Assembly: GCA_025716855.1 (NCBI GenBank)
Contig: JAIXMQ010000039.1
Coordinates: 186,001-250,000 of the forward strand
Direction: 5' to 3'
Length of the DNA: 64,000 nucleotides
Origin: Pilaira anomala
Taxonomy: Eukaryota; Mucoromycota; Mucoromycetes; Mucorales; Mucoraceae
The notes beneath the pieces are model-generated. The model ran no database searches. It worked only from the letters and a program-made list of their open reading frames with translations, and had not been told where the DNA came from. Positions 50,641-60,713 of the stretch are shown here, in pieces. The translations under genes and the position numbers were made by a program. Position 1 is the first letter of the stretch; each line of letters begins with the position of its first letter.

Positions 50641-53637
50641 TTAAAGTATTTTTTTTTTATGAGACAATGCCCACCAGAAGGTGCCAAACTTGCTGATGTT
50701 GATTAAGTTGTAATTGTTATATCTTCTTGAGATATCGAGAATTTGGACAAACTGGCCTTCTGCTTCACGAAAGGAAGTTTCAGCACGAGTTTTAAAGACG
50801 AGCAAGTTATTAGCGCCATCTTTCATACAAGTATGATAAAGACTTGAGCTAACATCATCACTTTCTAATTCATCAAATCTTGTAATGGCTTCGTCACCAC
50901 GTAAAAGAGCGTACTCGACAACTTTGTATTCACCAGTAAGGGCGTCAACCTTAACAACTTCACCAATCAAATAGTTGCCGTGCTTATTCTTGAAGATACC
51001 AGAGGAACCAAGTTTCACGACAGGATCTTGATCATTGTTATCTGCAAAGTCACGAACAGTGGTGTCGACCGAAGAAGCACACTCTAAGACCTTTCTCGAA
51101 GCTTTTAAGGGAATGCTTTGACCTTCCACGAACCAAGAACCACCAGCCAAAATGTGGCGAGCCATCATTCTTTTTGCAAAAGCAACAGCAACATCTCTTG
51201 AAGGATTTTGTCTGTTGGTACGAAACAGACCCTCCCTAACAAACTTGTTGTGTTGTTCACCCTTTTCAGTCTCGAAGAAAATAGCAGAGCCAAAACGAAA
51301 GATATCATCAACTAAGTGGTGCATGATATGCATTTTACTTGAGTTGTAGATATTGCCACCCTTTCGATTAGGATACTTGATCTTGAGGAATTCATCGTGG
51401 TACAAAACAGAGAGACGAAGATCATTGTAATTGGAAGCAACTTGTGTCAGGTACAGGCTTGAATTAAACTTGATGCGACTGATGTATGCAAGTGATGCCA
51501 GCTTTCCAAGATCAACAAAGCAGTTTTTAATTAACAAAATCCCTCGATCGGATCGGATTTCTCCAGAGGCGATGAGTTCATTTAACAAAATAGGGACCTG
51601 TTGGACCAATATTTTATAATCCCTACCTAGGAAAGAACCATGAAGACGCAATGAGGAACGCAACTTACGAGAAAACCCTTTAGAAACGTAACCATGCAAT
51701 CTTGTTTCAAGGAAACTTTTTTCGGTAGGATTCAAATGATCTTGTAACAAACATTTTACTAATGCTTTACCGACGCCAAGCATAATTGTATGCAGTAGCT
51801 CAATTGGACAATCTAACATTGTGTCGAAAGATTTAAGAACAACCAGGGCTTGACCACCTACAAGTTTATAACCAGCCTCAGTATCAACCAAGAAGGACTT
51901 GTCACCACCAGAAGCCAAATACCGAGCGTACATTGCTGCGACAATGCTTTCAGAACGAGGACGCCAGTTAAAATCTCCACCATCAACACGAGCTGGGGTT
52001 TTTAATTCCCAATCACATTTACGGCAAGGATTTTTTGAAATAGCACCACGGCTGGAAGCAATTTCTGCATGTCGTGCGTTATCAGCAGTGATAAATTGCA
52101 AAGGTGCAACGACAATGACAGACTCACCGCTTGGAAGGAACATCTCAACACCATTTTCTAGTTTTACCAGATTTTGGACAATAGCGGGAAGCATTTGCAT
52201 AGCTGAAAGCAAGTGATCAGTACAGATGAACGCCGTGTTTTCAAGTGCATGTCTTTGGGCAAGAGGCAATGCAGCAGGGACCATGATCCAGCTATCAAAC
52301 TTGTTATGTTTTTTGGTTCGATTTCCACTCATATCGTCGGTAAAGAAATTCAATGGAATAACTTTGACAGGCTTGTATTTACGAGCAGAAGAAGAAGAAG
52401 AAGAAGGGCGTTTCAATGGATTGGGGCGGGTTAGTTTACAAACAATAGCATTGCATTTTAAAAGGAGGTCAGAGTTAACTAACACATCACTTTCAAAATT
52501 TAATACTAGAGTTTCAGGGGAATCACAGACAATTCTTGATACTTGGCTGATAGGAACCGAAGTTTTCGCAGGCATGTTATGAAGAAAGAATTGATCTTGA
52601 ACGGAAATGACTTGATAACCTTCGACCATGATAATAGAATGTTTCAAGGTATAAAACCCTTCAACAATCATCATCATTTGATCAGTCTTGACGAGATCAC
52701 CAATCCAGATATCTTTTAACAAACCATGAATAGTAACCGAGACCATTGGATGTTGGAACAATTCATGGCTTCTCCACTTATGTGATTGATAGCTATCAAC
52801 TAATTCACCTTCAGTACGATCAGGGAGTCTTGATAAACCATCAACAAGAGAAGGGTTTGCGACAAACAACTTCAATATTTCAGAGGGTGGATTCATAGAA
52901 AATTGTAGAGTTTGTTCGACTTCTTGACCATTGACAGTCTTTTGGACTTTGACATCGTGGACTGTCTGTTTCAACAATGGGATTTGATTCTTCGTTCTTC
53001 TTGGGTCATTGAAATTGAAAATCAAATCGGGTGCTGGAACTTTGGCATGTGGATAGGCGAGTTTAGCCTCGACAACATCTTCAACCAACTTCACGATATC
53101 CTTCATCAAACCCTGAGATACATCTGCACCAGAACGGTAATAGAACTGATGCATAAGAAGATGTATCTTGTCTCTGAAAGGAAAGAATTCCCCATTGACA
53201 ACTATAGGAGCTTGGTCCTCGATTTCGTCAACTACATCTTCGGGTTCATCAACAGTGGATTCAGTGAATCCCATGTGTTCACCCAAAGGTTCGTCTTCGT
53301 CCTCTACCTCGTCAATATAGTCAGGGTTTTCAGGTCGTTCGTCTTCATAGAACACCATCGTATTAAGATTTACGTGAACAGGTTCAACTACTTCAACGAC
53401 TGTGGGTTCTTGTTGAATGACGGCTGGCGATAGTTCAATTCTTGCAAAGTTATTGCTTACGAAGTTGTTGCTTGGCGTCAAAGGATCTAAGAACCTGATG
53501 CTGCGAGTCTTGGGTGCTTTAGGTTGGTGTGAATTCTTATGACGTTTAAGAGCGCTAGGGGTGCTGAACTCTTTTCTACATTCATTGAAATCACAAAGGT
53601 GCTTGTTGTTGTTGTTATTGACGAGTTGGTTATTCAT
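50641..53637 (-). CDS. Transposase of the inserted element (CMC/CACTA-like, C2H2 N-terminus)
   Basis: One uninterrupted frame of 998 residues. The N-terminus has a classical C2H2 finger (C15-x4-C20-x12-H33-x3-H37), unusual as a fused DNA-binding module and likely used to recognise the element ends. An acidic stretch (about 96-140) follows. The core has the pattern IPLNFFTDDMSGNRTKKHNK (427-446) with an Asp pair at 434-435, resembling the first catalytic block of CMC-type DDE transposases. Further on come a C-x2-C pair in NPCRKCDWEL and the late block KFVREGLFRTNRQNPSRDVA. Its intact frame and lack of stops imply a recent arrival or recent selection for function. It is not assigned to a family with certainty. 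Confidence 0.75.
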   Translation of the reverse strand: MNNQLVNNNNNKHLCDFNECRKEFSTPSALKRHKNSHQPKAPKTRSIRFLDPLTPSNNFVSNNFARIELSPAVIQQEPTVVEVVEPVHVNLNTMVFYEDERPENPDYIDEVEDEDEPLGEHMGFTESTVDEPEDVVDEIEDQAPIVVNGEFFPFRDKIHLLMHQFYYRSGADVSQGLMKDIVKLVEDVVEAKLAYPHAKVPAPDLIFNFNDPRRTKNQIPLLKQTVHDVKVQKTVNGQEVEQTLQFSMNPPSEILKLFVANPSLVDGLSRLPDRTEGELVDSYQSHKWRSHELFQHPMVSVTIHGLLKDIWIGDLVKTDQMMMIVEGFYTLKHSIIMVEGYQVISVQDQFFLHNMPAKTSVPISQVSRIVCDSPETLVLNFESDVLVNSDLLLKCNAIVCKLTRPNPLKRPSSSSSSARKYKPVKVIPLNFFTDDMSGNRTKKHNKFDSWIMVPAALPLAQRHALENTAFICTDHLLSAMQMLPAIVQNLVKLENGVEMFLPSGESVIVVAPLQFITADNARHAEIASSRGAISKNPCRKCDWELKTPARVDGGDFNWRPRSESIVAAMYARYLASGGDKSFLVDTEAGYKLVGGQALVVLKSFDTMLDCPIELLHTIMLGVGKALVKCLLQDHLNPTEKSFLETRLHGYVSKGFSRKLRSSLRLHGSFLGRDYKILVQQVPILLNELIASGEIRSDRGILLIKNCFVDLGKLASLAYISRIKFNSSLYLTQVASNYNDLRLSVLYHDEFLKIKYPNRKGGNIYNSSKMHIMHHLVDDIFRFGSAIFFETEKGEQHNKFVREGLFRTNRQNPSRDVAVAFAKRMMARHILAGGSWFVEGQSIPLKASRKVLECASSVDTTVRDFADNNDQDPVVKLGSSGIFKNKHGNYLIGEVVKVDALTGEYKVVEYALLRGDEAITRFDELESDDVSSSLYHTCMKDGANNLLVFKTRAETSFREAEGQFVQILDISRRYNNYNLINISKFGTFWWALSHKKKIL

Positions 53638-54719
53638 TATTTAGGGAAGTAAAGGGAAGAAGTGTGTTTTTGACTGGTCGACATTTCGTCATATTTAAAT
53701 TTTAGTGACTTTTGATTGCAATTTCTTGGACTTTTTTTTTTTTTTTTTTTTCCATCTGTTTCTTTCAGTTTCCTCAACAGTTGACATGGTAAGTAATTTG
53801 TTTATTTTTTTAAGATTCTTTTATAAACTTATCTTTATTATAGTTCCTACTTGACTCTCTGTTGACTGGCATACTCATGGCTTTCTTATTTTATCATAAG
53901 GTATTCACATTCACTTCTTTTTTTTTTACTTAAAAATTTTTTTTTCTTTTACTAATTTTTTTTTTCTTTTTTAAAGTGAGTATGGCTTACGATAATACAA
54001 GGTATGAACTCATAATAACGCAAAGGAATAACCCATACTAACACTCTCTCTATGTACTAGGTATTATCTGCTGTTATCGCTTATTACTTTTGGTATGTAC
54101 AGTTTACATTTGTCTCAATTAACTTAGTTCTAACTTTTTTCATTTAATTATAAAGGTATGTCGCGTGCAGTAAGAACTAGAAATTAAGGTATGCATTTTA
54201 TCTTTGTATTTATTCACTATGTATTAACTTGTATACTGCTTTTATTAGCTTTTATTAGATATAATTATCGATTGTGAACAACAAAGACAATAAGGTAACG
54301 TTTTTATTACTGTTTAACTATTTGAACATTATTTACTAATTATTTTTATATAGGTTTGTACGCATTGTCTTAGATAGATGCTCTATTCAATACCGTACAC
54401 TGTTTTCCAGACGCTGAAGTATCGTTTATTTGATTTTGTGATCATTTAAACCATCCTGAAAGGGCTTCAGGCGACTGGTAAGGCAGCGTACGTGGCAGCA
54501 GTATACATCCATTACATCATTTTAAAAATAAAAGCCCAATTAAACATACATATTCTATCCAATGAGAACTCCAAATAGCTCATATTATTAATGATATATC
54601 CTTTAATCTGTTTGGCTGTTGAGAATAAATTGTAAAAATTTCGTAACCCGATTTCATTACTATATAGGGAATGTCCAAAAAAAATCGTCTTTAAAAACCC
54701 GCAAAACTCTCTGGGTGTG
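53638..54719 (+). other. Transposon leader with intron-like blocks on the opposite strand
   Basis: On the plus strand 53780-54360 shows up to six consecutive GT...AG units of about 57-80 nt separated by 25-57-nt blocks (for example donor GTAAGTAATTT after ATG at 53788, acceptor TTATTATAG at 53844, donor GTATTCAC at 53902). The blocks do not form a long joint frame: the only ATG-led frame ends after about 20 hydrophobic residues (MFLLDSLLTG). It could be a spliced non-coding or leader transcript of the element, or a decayed second gene. Confidence 0.35.
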
Positions 54720-54721
54720 TA

Positions 54722-55226
54722 GTAAGACCGGCGGGGAAATTAATCTTCTCAAGAGCAGGAACGACAGCCACGTGGAAACCGTTTGTTTCTGTCAAAAGAG
54801 GAAATTCAAGCTTGTTCAAAATGGTATGATTAATAATTTTGATCTGACCATCCACTTTTTGTAAATTAGGAGCACTGAAAGACACCAAATCAACGTTGCC
54901 AGACATAATTATATCACCAATTAATTGTTCGACACCTTCTAATCTGAGCTGTCCAGCAGGAACAGTGTCCATAGTAATAATACCTTTGAAGGTTGCGCAA
55001 GATTTGAGAGCATCTAAATCTCCTTGGGAAGTTACTTTGACATTCTTCTCGCATGCGGCTGCAGTAATATACACATATATGTATATGAGTATAGAGTTTA
55101 GGGAGGAGGAGAAATAAATATGAGTGTTACACGATCTGTAGGTTAATTTATTTAGCACTTACATTCTGCCATGCCCAAACTGAACATGGTAGCCAATACG
55201 ATTGAGGTTAACGTTAATCTTGTCAT
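54722..55226 (-). pseudogene. ECM33/SPS2-like GPI wall protein, 5' part (gene split by transposon)
   Basis: Exon 1 (55163-55226) codes a signal peptide MTRLTLTSIVLATMFSLGMA. Exon 2 (from 55058 down) begins CEKNVKVTSQGDLDALKSC, the typical N-terminal cap of the Ecm33 family, followed by solenoid repeats (GDIIMSGNVDLVSFSAPNLQ, LNKLEFPLLTETNGF, VVPALEKINFPAGL). The frame runs into the transposon at 54721 and would stop a few codons inside it. A TATA-like TATAAAAACT on the minus strand is at 55291-55300, and the promoter looks normal. A truncated secreted peptide of about 138 residues without GPI anchor would be the only direct product. Confidence 0.85.
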
Positions 55227-55699
55227 TTGTTTTATTTAAAAATTAATAAAAAACGAAGAGGAATATGGAATAAATGAAAGGAAATATAACAGTTTTTATA
55301 GTAAATGAAAACATTTGGTTTGAACTGTTGCTTTTGAAATAAAATCATAAAGAATGGTATGTATCTTTTTTAACAAACCATAAAAAAAAAGCCTTATAGA
55401 ACTAATAATTATTGGGTGAAATCACAACATTTCACCAATCCAGGTGTCCGAAATTATTGTTACACCTTGAGTTGTTGATGTCACATGAGACTGAAAATAT
55501 AAATAAGCGAAAAAAGTGTTTCGACTTTTTCGATTAAACGATGGCTTCGTAAAAAAATAATAAAAAAGAGCACCAGGGCACTTAAAAAGATAGGGACCCC
55601 GTACTATTTTATTTCATTTTATTTCATTTATTATTTTCTCCTCTTCTCTTTCTTTCTAACACATTTTTTTTTTAAAAAAAAAGTAACGATATAATTAAC
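55227..55699. promoter_or_regulatory. Divergent promoter, ECM33-like gene and 88-residue gene
   Basis: 473 bp between divergent starts. It has the TATA-like site for the minus gene at 55291-55300, a CT-rich tract at 55633-55655 and a T-then-A tract at 55664-55682 just before the plus-strand ATG. Confidence 0.45.
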
Positions 55700-55966
55700 A
55701 TGCCTGCAAATAATAACCAAGATTTAGTGTTCTTAAACTTAACTACAGAAGAAGAAGAGCATTATTATGATCAAGACATTTTCCCGTCAACTCATGATTC
55801 TGCAGAAATGATGCTTTATGCATTTGTTGATAGCGCACCTTCAGTTGCTGATTTATTATGGTCAAAACAACAACTTGGACAGTCTGAATTTTTAACGCTC
55901 ACGGATGGACAAGAATTACCTGAGTTACCGGCCGTTGATTTTTCTACCCATGAACCTCACGCTTAA
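55700..55966 (+). CDS. Small intronless acidic protein, unknown
   Basis: 88 residues, one exon, with a CT-rich leader before the ATG (ACATGCC) and natural amino-acid composition. It is acidic, with TTEEEEHYYDQDIFP near the start, an Asp/Ala/Leu helix (APSVADLLWSKQQL) and a Glu/Pro-rich end. No signal peptide or membrane helix. No family recognised. Codon use resembles neighbouring genes, which favours a real gene over a chance frame. Confidence 0.6.
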   Translation: MPANNNQDLVFLNLTTEEEEHYYDQDIFPSTHDSAEMMLYAFVDSAPSVADLLWSKQQLGQSEFLTLTDGQELPELPAVDFSTHEPHA

Positions 55967-56182
55967 AAAAAAAAGTGGAGGTTTTTGTATATGTATTTTA
56001 TTATTATTTTTTTCTGGATGAATAAAAAAGGTTATTTACAATGTGAATAAAAAAAAAATGCCGTAATAATTATTGAATGATAGATGTGTATGTGTTCTTT
56101 TGCAAAAAAATATTTTTTAAAAAAAGTTCCTTGCTAAACTAAAGAAAAACTTCCCCTCCTTTAACTATATATCTAGTTTTTT

Positions 56183-57258
56183 TCAAATTGAGTTACTCCA
56201 TTTTTGTAAGAATATTTCACTGTCGCTTGGCGTCATAATATCTGGAGTTTCGGCAGTTGGGACGGGAGAATAGTCTTCAATCATCAGAGATTGGTTTGGG
56301 TTTGTAATAATGGAAGAAGGTGGGATATGGTTATTTGTAACAACATTTTCAACACAAGTCAATTCAACTTGCTCTTTCTTTGTCAAGTGAGCAGACAAGT
56401 CTCTATTCATCCCAAAACTATTTACTCTGTCTTTTTGGAAAATAGTTTTTAACTTTTCATCACATAGAATGAAGCGTCGATCAGCCGGATCTTGCAGCTG
56501 ATTCGATTTGATATAATTCCATAATCGTTTTACTATTTCTGGTCTAGACAACTTTTTTTTTTAAAAAAAAATTAGTTTAACAATAAGAAAAAAAAATGTT
56601 TGTAAATTATTTACTTCAGTGGCTCCTTCCATAATACATTGTAAAGAATTACTTAATAAAAGGGGTTTATTTAAGCCCGTGATACGTTTGGGTTTGGGAG
56701 GTGCGTTTGGATCGACATCTTCCTTCTTCTTCTTCTTCTTTTTTGCTTTTTTTTTCTCTGGCAGTTTCTGTTCGTCGACTTCAGTTGAGTGCTTTTTACG
56801 CTTGTTACTGTTATTTTTCTTTTGTGCAACAACCTGTGGTATGTTGTCCGTGAAAGGTTCCACGATTGGGGAATGATTGCTATGCAGTGTTTGTTGGTGT
56901 ATCATCGATTGGGATGATGAAGGTTCCGTGGTGTTATCAATTATGAATTGTTGCTTTTCTTGAGGAAACAAATCATAAAAAGTGTTATCGCTATTACAAT
57001 TAAAAGCTTCTTGTTGCTGATTTAAGGATTCGTAATGTAAATTGGAATTTAATGGCAGTAAAGAGGAATCATTATAGAATAGACCATTATTTAATGAGGA
57101 AGTTGAAGATAATGGATCTTCATAAACATTAGTATTATTGTCCCAAGGGAATAATAAATCTAAATGTATATATCAATATATTGTATTCAATGAGATTATG
57201 TAAATTATAACACGTTAAATCATGTACCTGAAAACAACATGTCCTTACTATTTTCCAT
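56183..57258 (-). CDS. SWIB-domain protein (Uaf30/Tri1-like)
   Basis: Three exons (57228-57258, 56615-57159, 56183-56551) give 945 nt, 314 residues. A Gln/Asn/Ser-rich N-terminal half is followed by a strong basic stretch (KKKKKKKEDVDPNAPPKPKR) and the SWIB fold: GLNKPLLLSNSLQCIM, LSRPEIVKRLWNYIKSNQLQ and DRRFILCDEKLKTIF. SWIB proteins act in chromatin-remodelling complexes and, as Uaf30, in the RNA polymerase I upstream activating factor. The intron between GATE and LSRP lies inside the domain, a common place. The C-terminal tail after NRDLSAHL is Ser/Pro-rich. No DEK-C domain is seen at the N-terminus, unlike Tri1/Uaf30, so exact orthology is open. Confidence 0.85.
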
Positions 57259-57961
57259 GATAGCCTTCTTTTTATTATATTACTATTTTTAGGTTAATTT
57301 AATCCAAGAGAAGAATGAATTTTTTTTTTCTTGTTATGAAAGTAAATAAATGCAAGAAGAGAAAGGGATAGAGAAAAAAAAAGTTTGAAAAAAAGGTTTT
57401 ATGAATCGTTATTTCTCAAAGACTGGTGCTGTGTGACTCTTCCCATTTTTTAGTCACACTTAAAATTACTATTTTGAGGCTGTACTACATTTTATCTTAA
57501 CATTTTTCATTCTTAAGCTAAAATCATAGTTTTGTGTGTACAAACCTTGTATCTTTTCCGTACGTTTATTCTCTAGTTTTAACTTTAAAAGGTTATTTCG
57601 TTATTTCTTTTCTAAATGACCAGTTGATAACGTAAAGACAATCATTACTACTATTACCATTATTACTACTAGATTGCCCTTTTTGTTAACTATATTGCAT
57701 GTACATTAGCGAATGAAATAGTGTATATAAATAAAGCTGTTTACTCAGATAAATTATATCAAATTCTCAAACTAATTTATTAATCGTGTAATCGATATAT
57801 CATACAACCCCTATTCCTTTGCATTCATTGTAAATAATGCGACATGAGGGGAGCTACATGGAGGGAATTATTTTTTCTGGGTATAGTTGTGTAAGTTCTC
57901 AACAAGTCAAAGAGTTTGATACTCTCTTTTATTAATTCTTTTTATCAAATAAGTATCCCAA

Positions 57962-58000
<39 letters not shown>

Positions 58001-59427
58001 GCTATCGATCAATGTCAAATTATGAGTGTATATTTATTGTTAAAGTGAACTGAAAGCTTCGAATAAATAGAGATACAAATCTAAATAAGAGATAGTATCG
58101 AAACTAAAATGTGTGCCATATGGTCAATTTCAAATAAGCACTATTTTTTTTAAAAATATATAAAATATATATTAATGTATACGTTTTTTTCGAGATATGT
58201 ATAAATTTTCCCATATAATAACCCTTTCTTTTTAATTTTGCTGAAATGAAAGAAAAAAAATTCCTATCAATTTGTTTAATAAGCAAACATGAACTCTGCA
58301 TCAATTATTTCCGTTTTGGTACAGGAAGGGTTTTATTATGGATGGCAATAGAGATTATTAAAACTTTGTACACCTGGTATGTATTTACTAATACCTGCCT
58401 ACTACATGAAACTAATGTCATTTCTCTGTCTTGTTACTGTGTCTCTCCTGAAATATTTTTTTACGAAAACCCGTAACTCCCTTTTAAGTACAAATATTCG
58501 ATCAATTACATTACAGCCGACATACGTTAAAAAACAAAACTATTACATGTTTCACTAAATATCTATTACTTTTAAAATGATTGGATTGAGGCTTACCGAT
58601 AAAACGTTATTGCAATCTTGTTTTCACACAATATTGTTACTACTCATGAAGTTCAGCTAATAAAACCCATTGATACTTGCTACTCCAAATTATTGGGATT
58701 ACTGTGTGACAATTCCGGTTGTGTACAAACAACTTCACCGATTGTTCTAAATCCAAGTACGTATGCAGTAGAATGAGCTACGTACCATACCCGCTCTATT
58801 TAAGGCTGAAAAAAATTCCAGACTTTTGTGGCCTTAAATTGTATTATGGCCTTTTTTCTGACTTGAGAAAATTAAATAAGGCCAAAAATTTCAGAAAATT
58901 GCGACCTTAAATAGAGCGGGCACTGTATTTTCTATTATAGATATATCTGTAGATATATCGATCTTTCTTCATTAAAATACTACGAAGCTATAACTTAAAT
59001 GACGAGTATATTAATAGCACCGTTTCTTTCTTAGAGCATCGCTTTGCCCTATATACTGTATGGATAAAAATGTAATATATATATATATATATATTCAAAC
59101 CGTTTAGAATAGATACAAAAAGATAAAAAATATCTGATAAAATATATACCTGTGGTATCTCTGCCAATTTTTTATTAGATTTTGATACAAAAGGATATAT
59201 TGTTATGCTAGGCAGTAGTAGACATTGACAGTGGTAAAACTTGACACTTACAGAAGCGGACATGTAACTGTTTTCCAAACGTTTTTTTCCTGACGCTAAT
59301 TGGATAAAAACGAAATAGAAAGCCTTTTTTTTTTTTTAAAAAAAAAAAAAAAAAGAAAAAAGTATACTCCTTTGTTTAACAGCTTTATTTCTTTCACGAA
59401 TATTGAATAGAAATTGACGAGCACGTC
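57259..59427. other. 2.2-kb intergenic region with poly(A) run and MITE
   Basis: Contains a run of more than thirty A (about 57967-57999), the MITE at 58785-58925, a TA repeat at 59075-59092 and a T-then-A tract at 59324-59354. No exons recognised; the short frames present lack family features. Confidence 0.5.
58785..58925. mobile_element. 141-bp MITE with TA duplication
   Basis: The outer ends are inverted copies: the right end, reverse-complemented, is CAGTGCCCGCTCTATTTAAGG. The left end is CCATACCCGCTCTATTTAAGG, with three changes in the first six bases. Both are flanked by TA (58783-58784 and 58926-58927). There is no coding capacity. The CAGTG-type start and TA target site suit a Tc1/mariner or pogo-mobilised MITE. 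Confidence 0.8.
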
Positions 59428-60667
59428 ATGACTTATCACAAATATGTTGTTACAGCTCAGAAGCCAACAGCTACTCAATTTGCTGTAAAAGGCTCTTTTA
59501 CCTCTCCTTATGAAACAAACCTAGTTCTAGGGTAATACTCAAACAAATAATTTAAAACGAAAGTAACTCGTTAATCCTCTATAAACAACTTTCTAGTAAA
59601 GGAACACGTATAGAAATTTACACCTTAACACCTGATGGCCTAAAGCCTACTACTGAATTTAGTATTTACGGCACCATCATTGCCCTGAGATTATATACTC
59701 CTAAAGTAAAAAAGTTTTTCAACATCCATTATTATTTATTCACGCGTCTTTCTTCATAGGGTCGAAATAAAGCATCGCTCTTTTTAATCACGGCACGACA
59801 CAAGTATTGTGTATTATCTTTTGATAGCTCACAACAAATTATAACAGAATCAAGCGGAGAGATTGGATTTCCAGGTCAACCTCGAAACGAATGTATCGAT
59901 TCAAAATTAGTGATTGATCCTTCTTGTAAATACTTTGCAACTACACTCTATGAATCGACAGTAACTATCATCATGCCAGATACAAATAGAACAAAAGAAC
60001 ACACGACCGCACAACCTTTACGCAAAATATCGTTAAGAAACAAAGACGGTAGAAAACGTCAAACGCAAGATATGGTATTTCAGCACCCTTACGATTATAT
60101 GAATATTAGGTACACGATTGAGATCAGTTGATATATTTCTGTAAAACTAATATCATTTATTAGTCTTCCTGACAAACAAGTGATTTCTTTAGCATTTTTA
60201 CAAGATTCTTTAATAGAACCAACTCTATTGATTTTGTATGATGATCCCTTGGGACGTCGGTACCTTCAAACATTTACTGTTAATATAAAAACTCGACAAT
60301 TAATACCCGGTGATATTGTAATGGATTATTTTGAATCAGATGCCAATCTATTGATAGCGATGCCTGCTGAAATTGGTGGTGTTGTTTTAATTGCTGGAAA
60401 ATTCATTCGATATCTTAAACCAAATCAACCACCTATTGCCATTGGAATTAGACCTTCAACAATTAATAGGTTAGAATATGCATAAATAAAAAACAAAACA
60501 AAAACTGTGTCATAAATTAACCTTTTTTTTTCTATAGCTACTCAATTATGAATCAAGATGGATCTCGTATTTTATTAGGCGATGCTGAAGGATTACTTCA
60601 TTTAGTGACGCTGAGTATTATAGATAATCGTGTAGATGCATTATGTTTTATTGGATTAGGAAGTGTA

Positions 60668-60713
<46 letters not shown>

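Larger units (their letters stand above)
50296..54719 (-). mobile_element. Intact-looking 4.4-kb DNA transposon inside the ECM33-like gene
   Basis: The element is flanked by TA (50294-50295 and 54720-54721). Its ends are inverted: CACACCCAGGGAGTCT on the left and, reverse-complemented, CACACCCAGAGAGTTT on the right. It holds one long minus-strand transposase gene and about 1.1 kb of sequence upstream of it. The exact insertion site is proven by the host gene: deleting 50296-54719 plus one TA leaves CTTACTAAGGTC, which rejoins the coding frame. TA duplication and CAC termini would suit a CMC (CACTA/Mirage-like) family, but the family assignment is tentative. Confidence 0.85.

Noticed and set aside
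52912..53433. 173-codon plus-strand frame in the transposon
   Set aside because: Antisense to the intact 998-codon transposase.
53638..54719. A second protein gene of the transposon on the plus strand
   Set aside because: The intron-like blocks do not join into a frame longer than about 20 residues, so I do not call a CDS.
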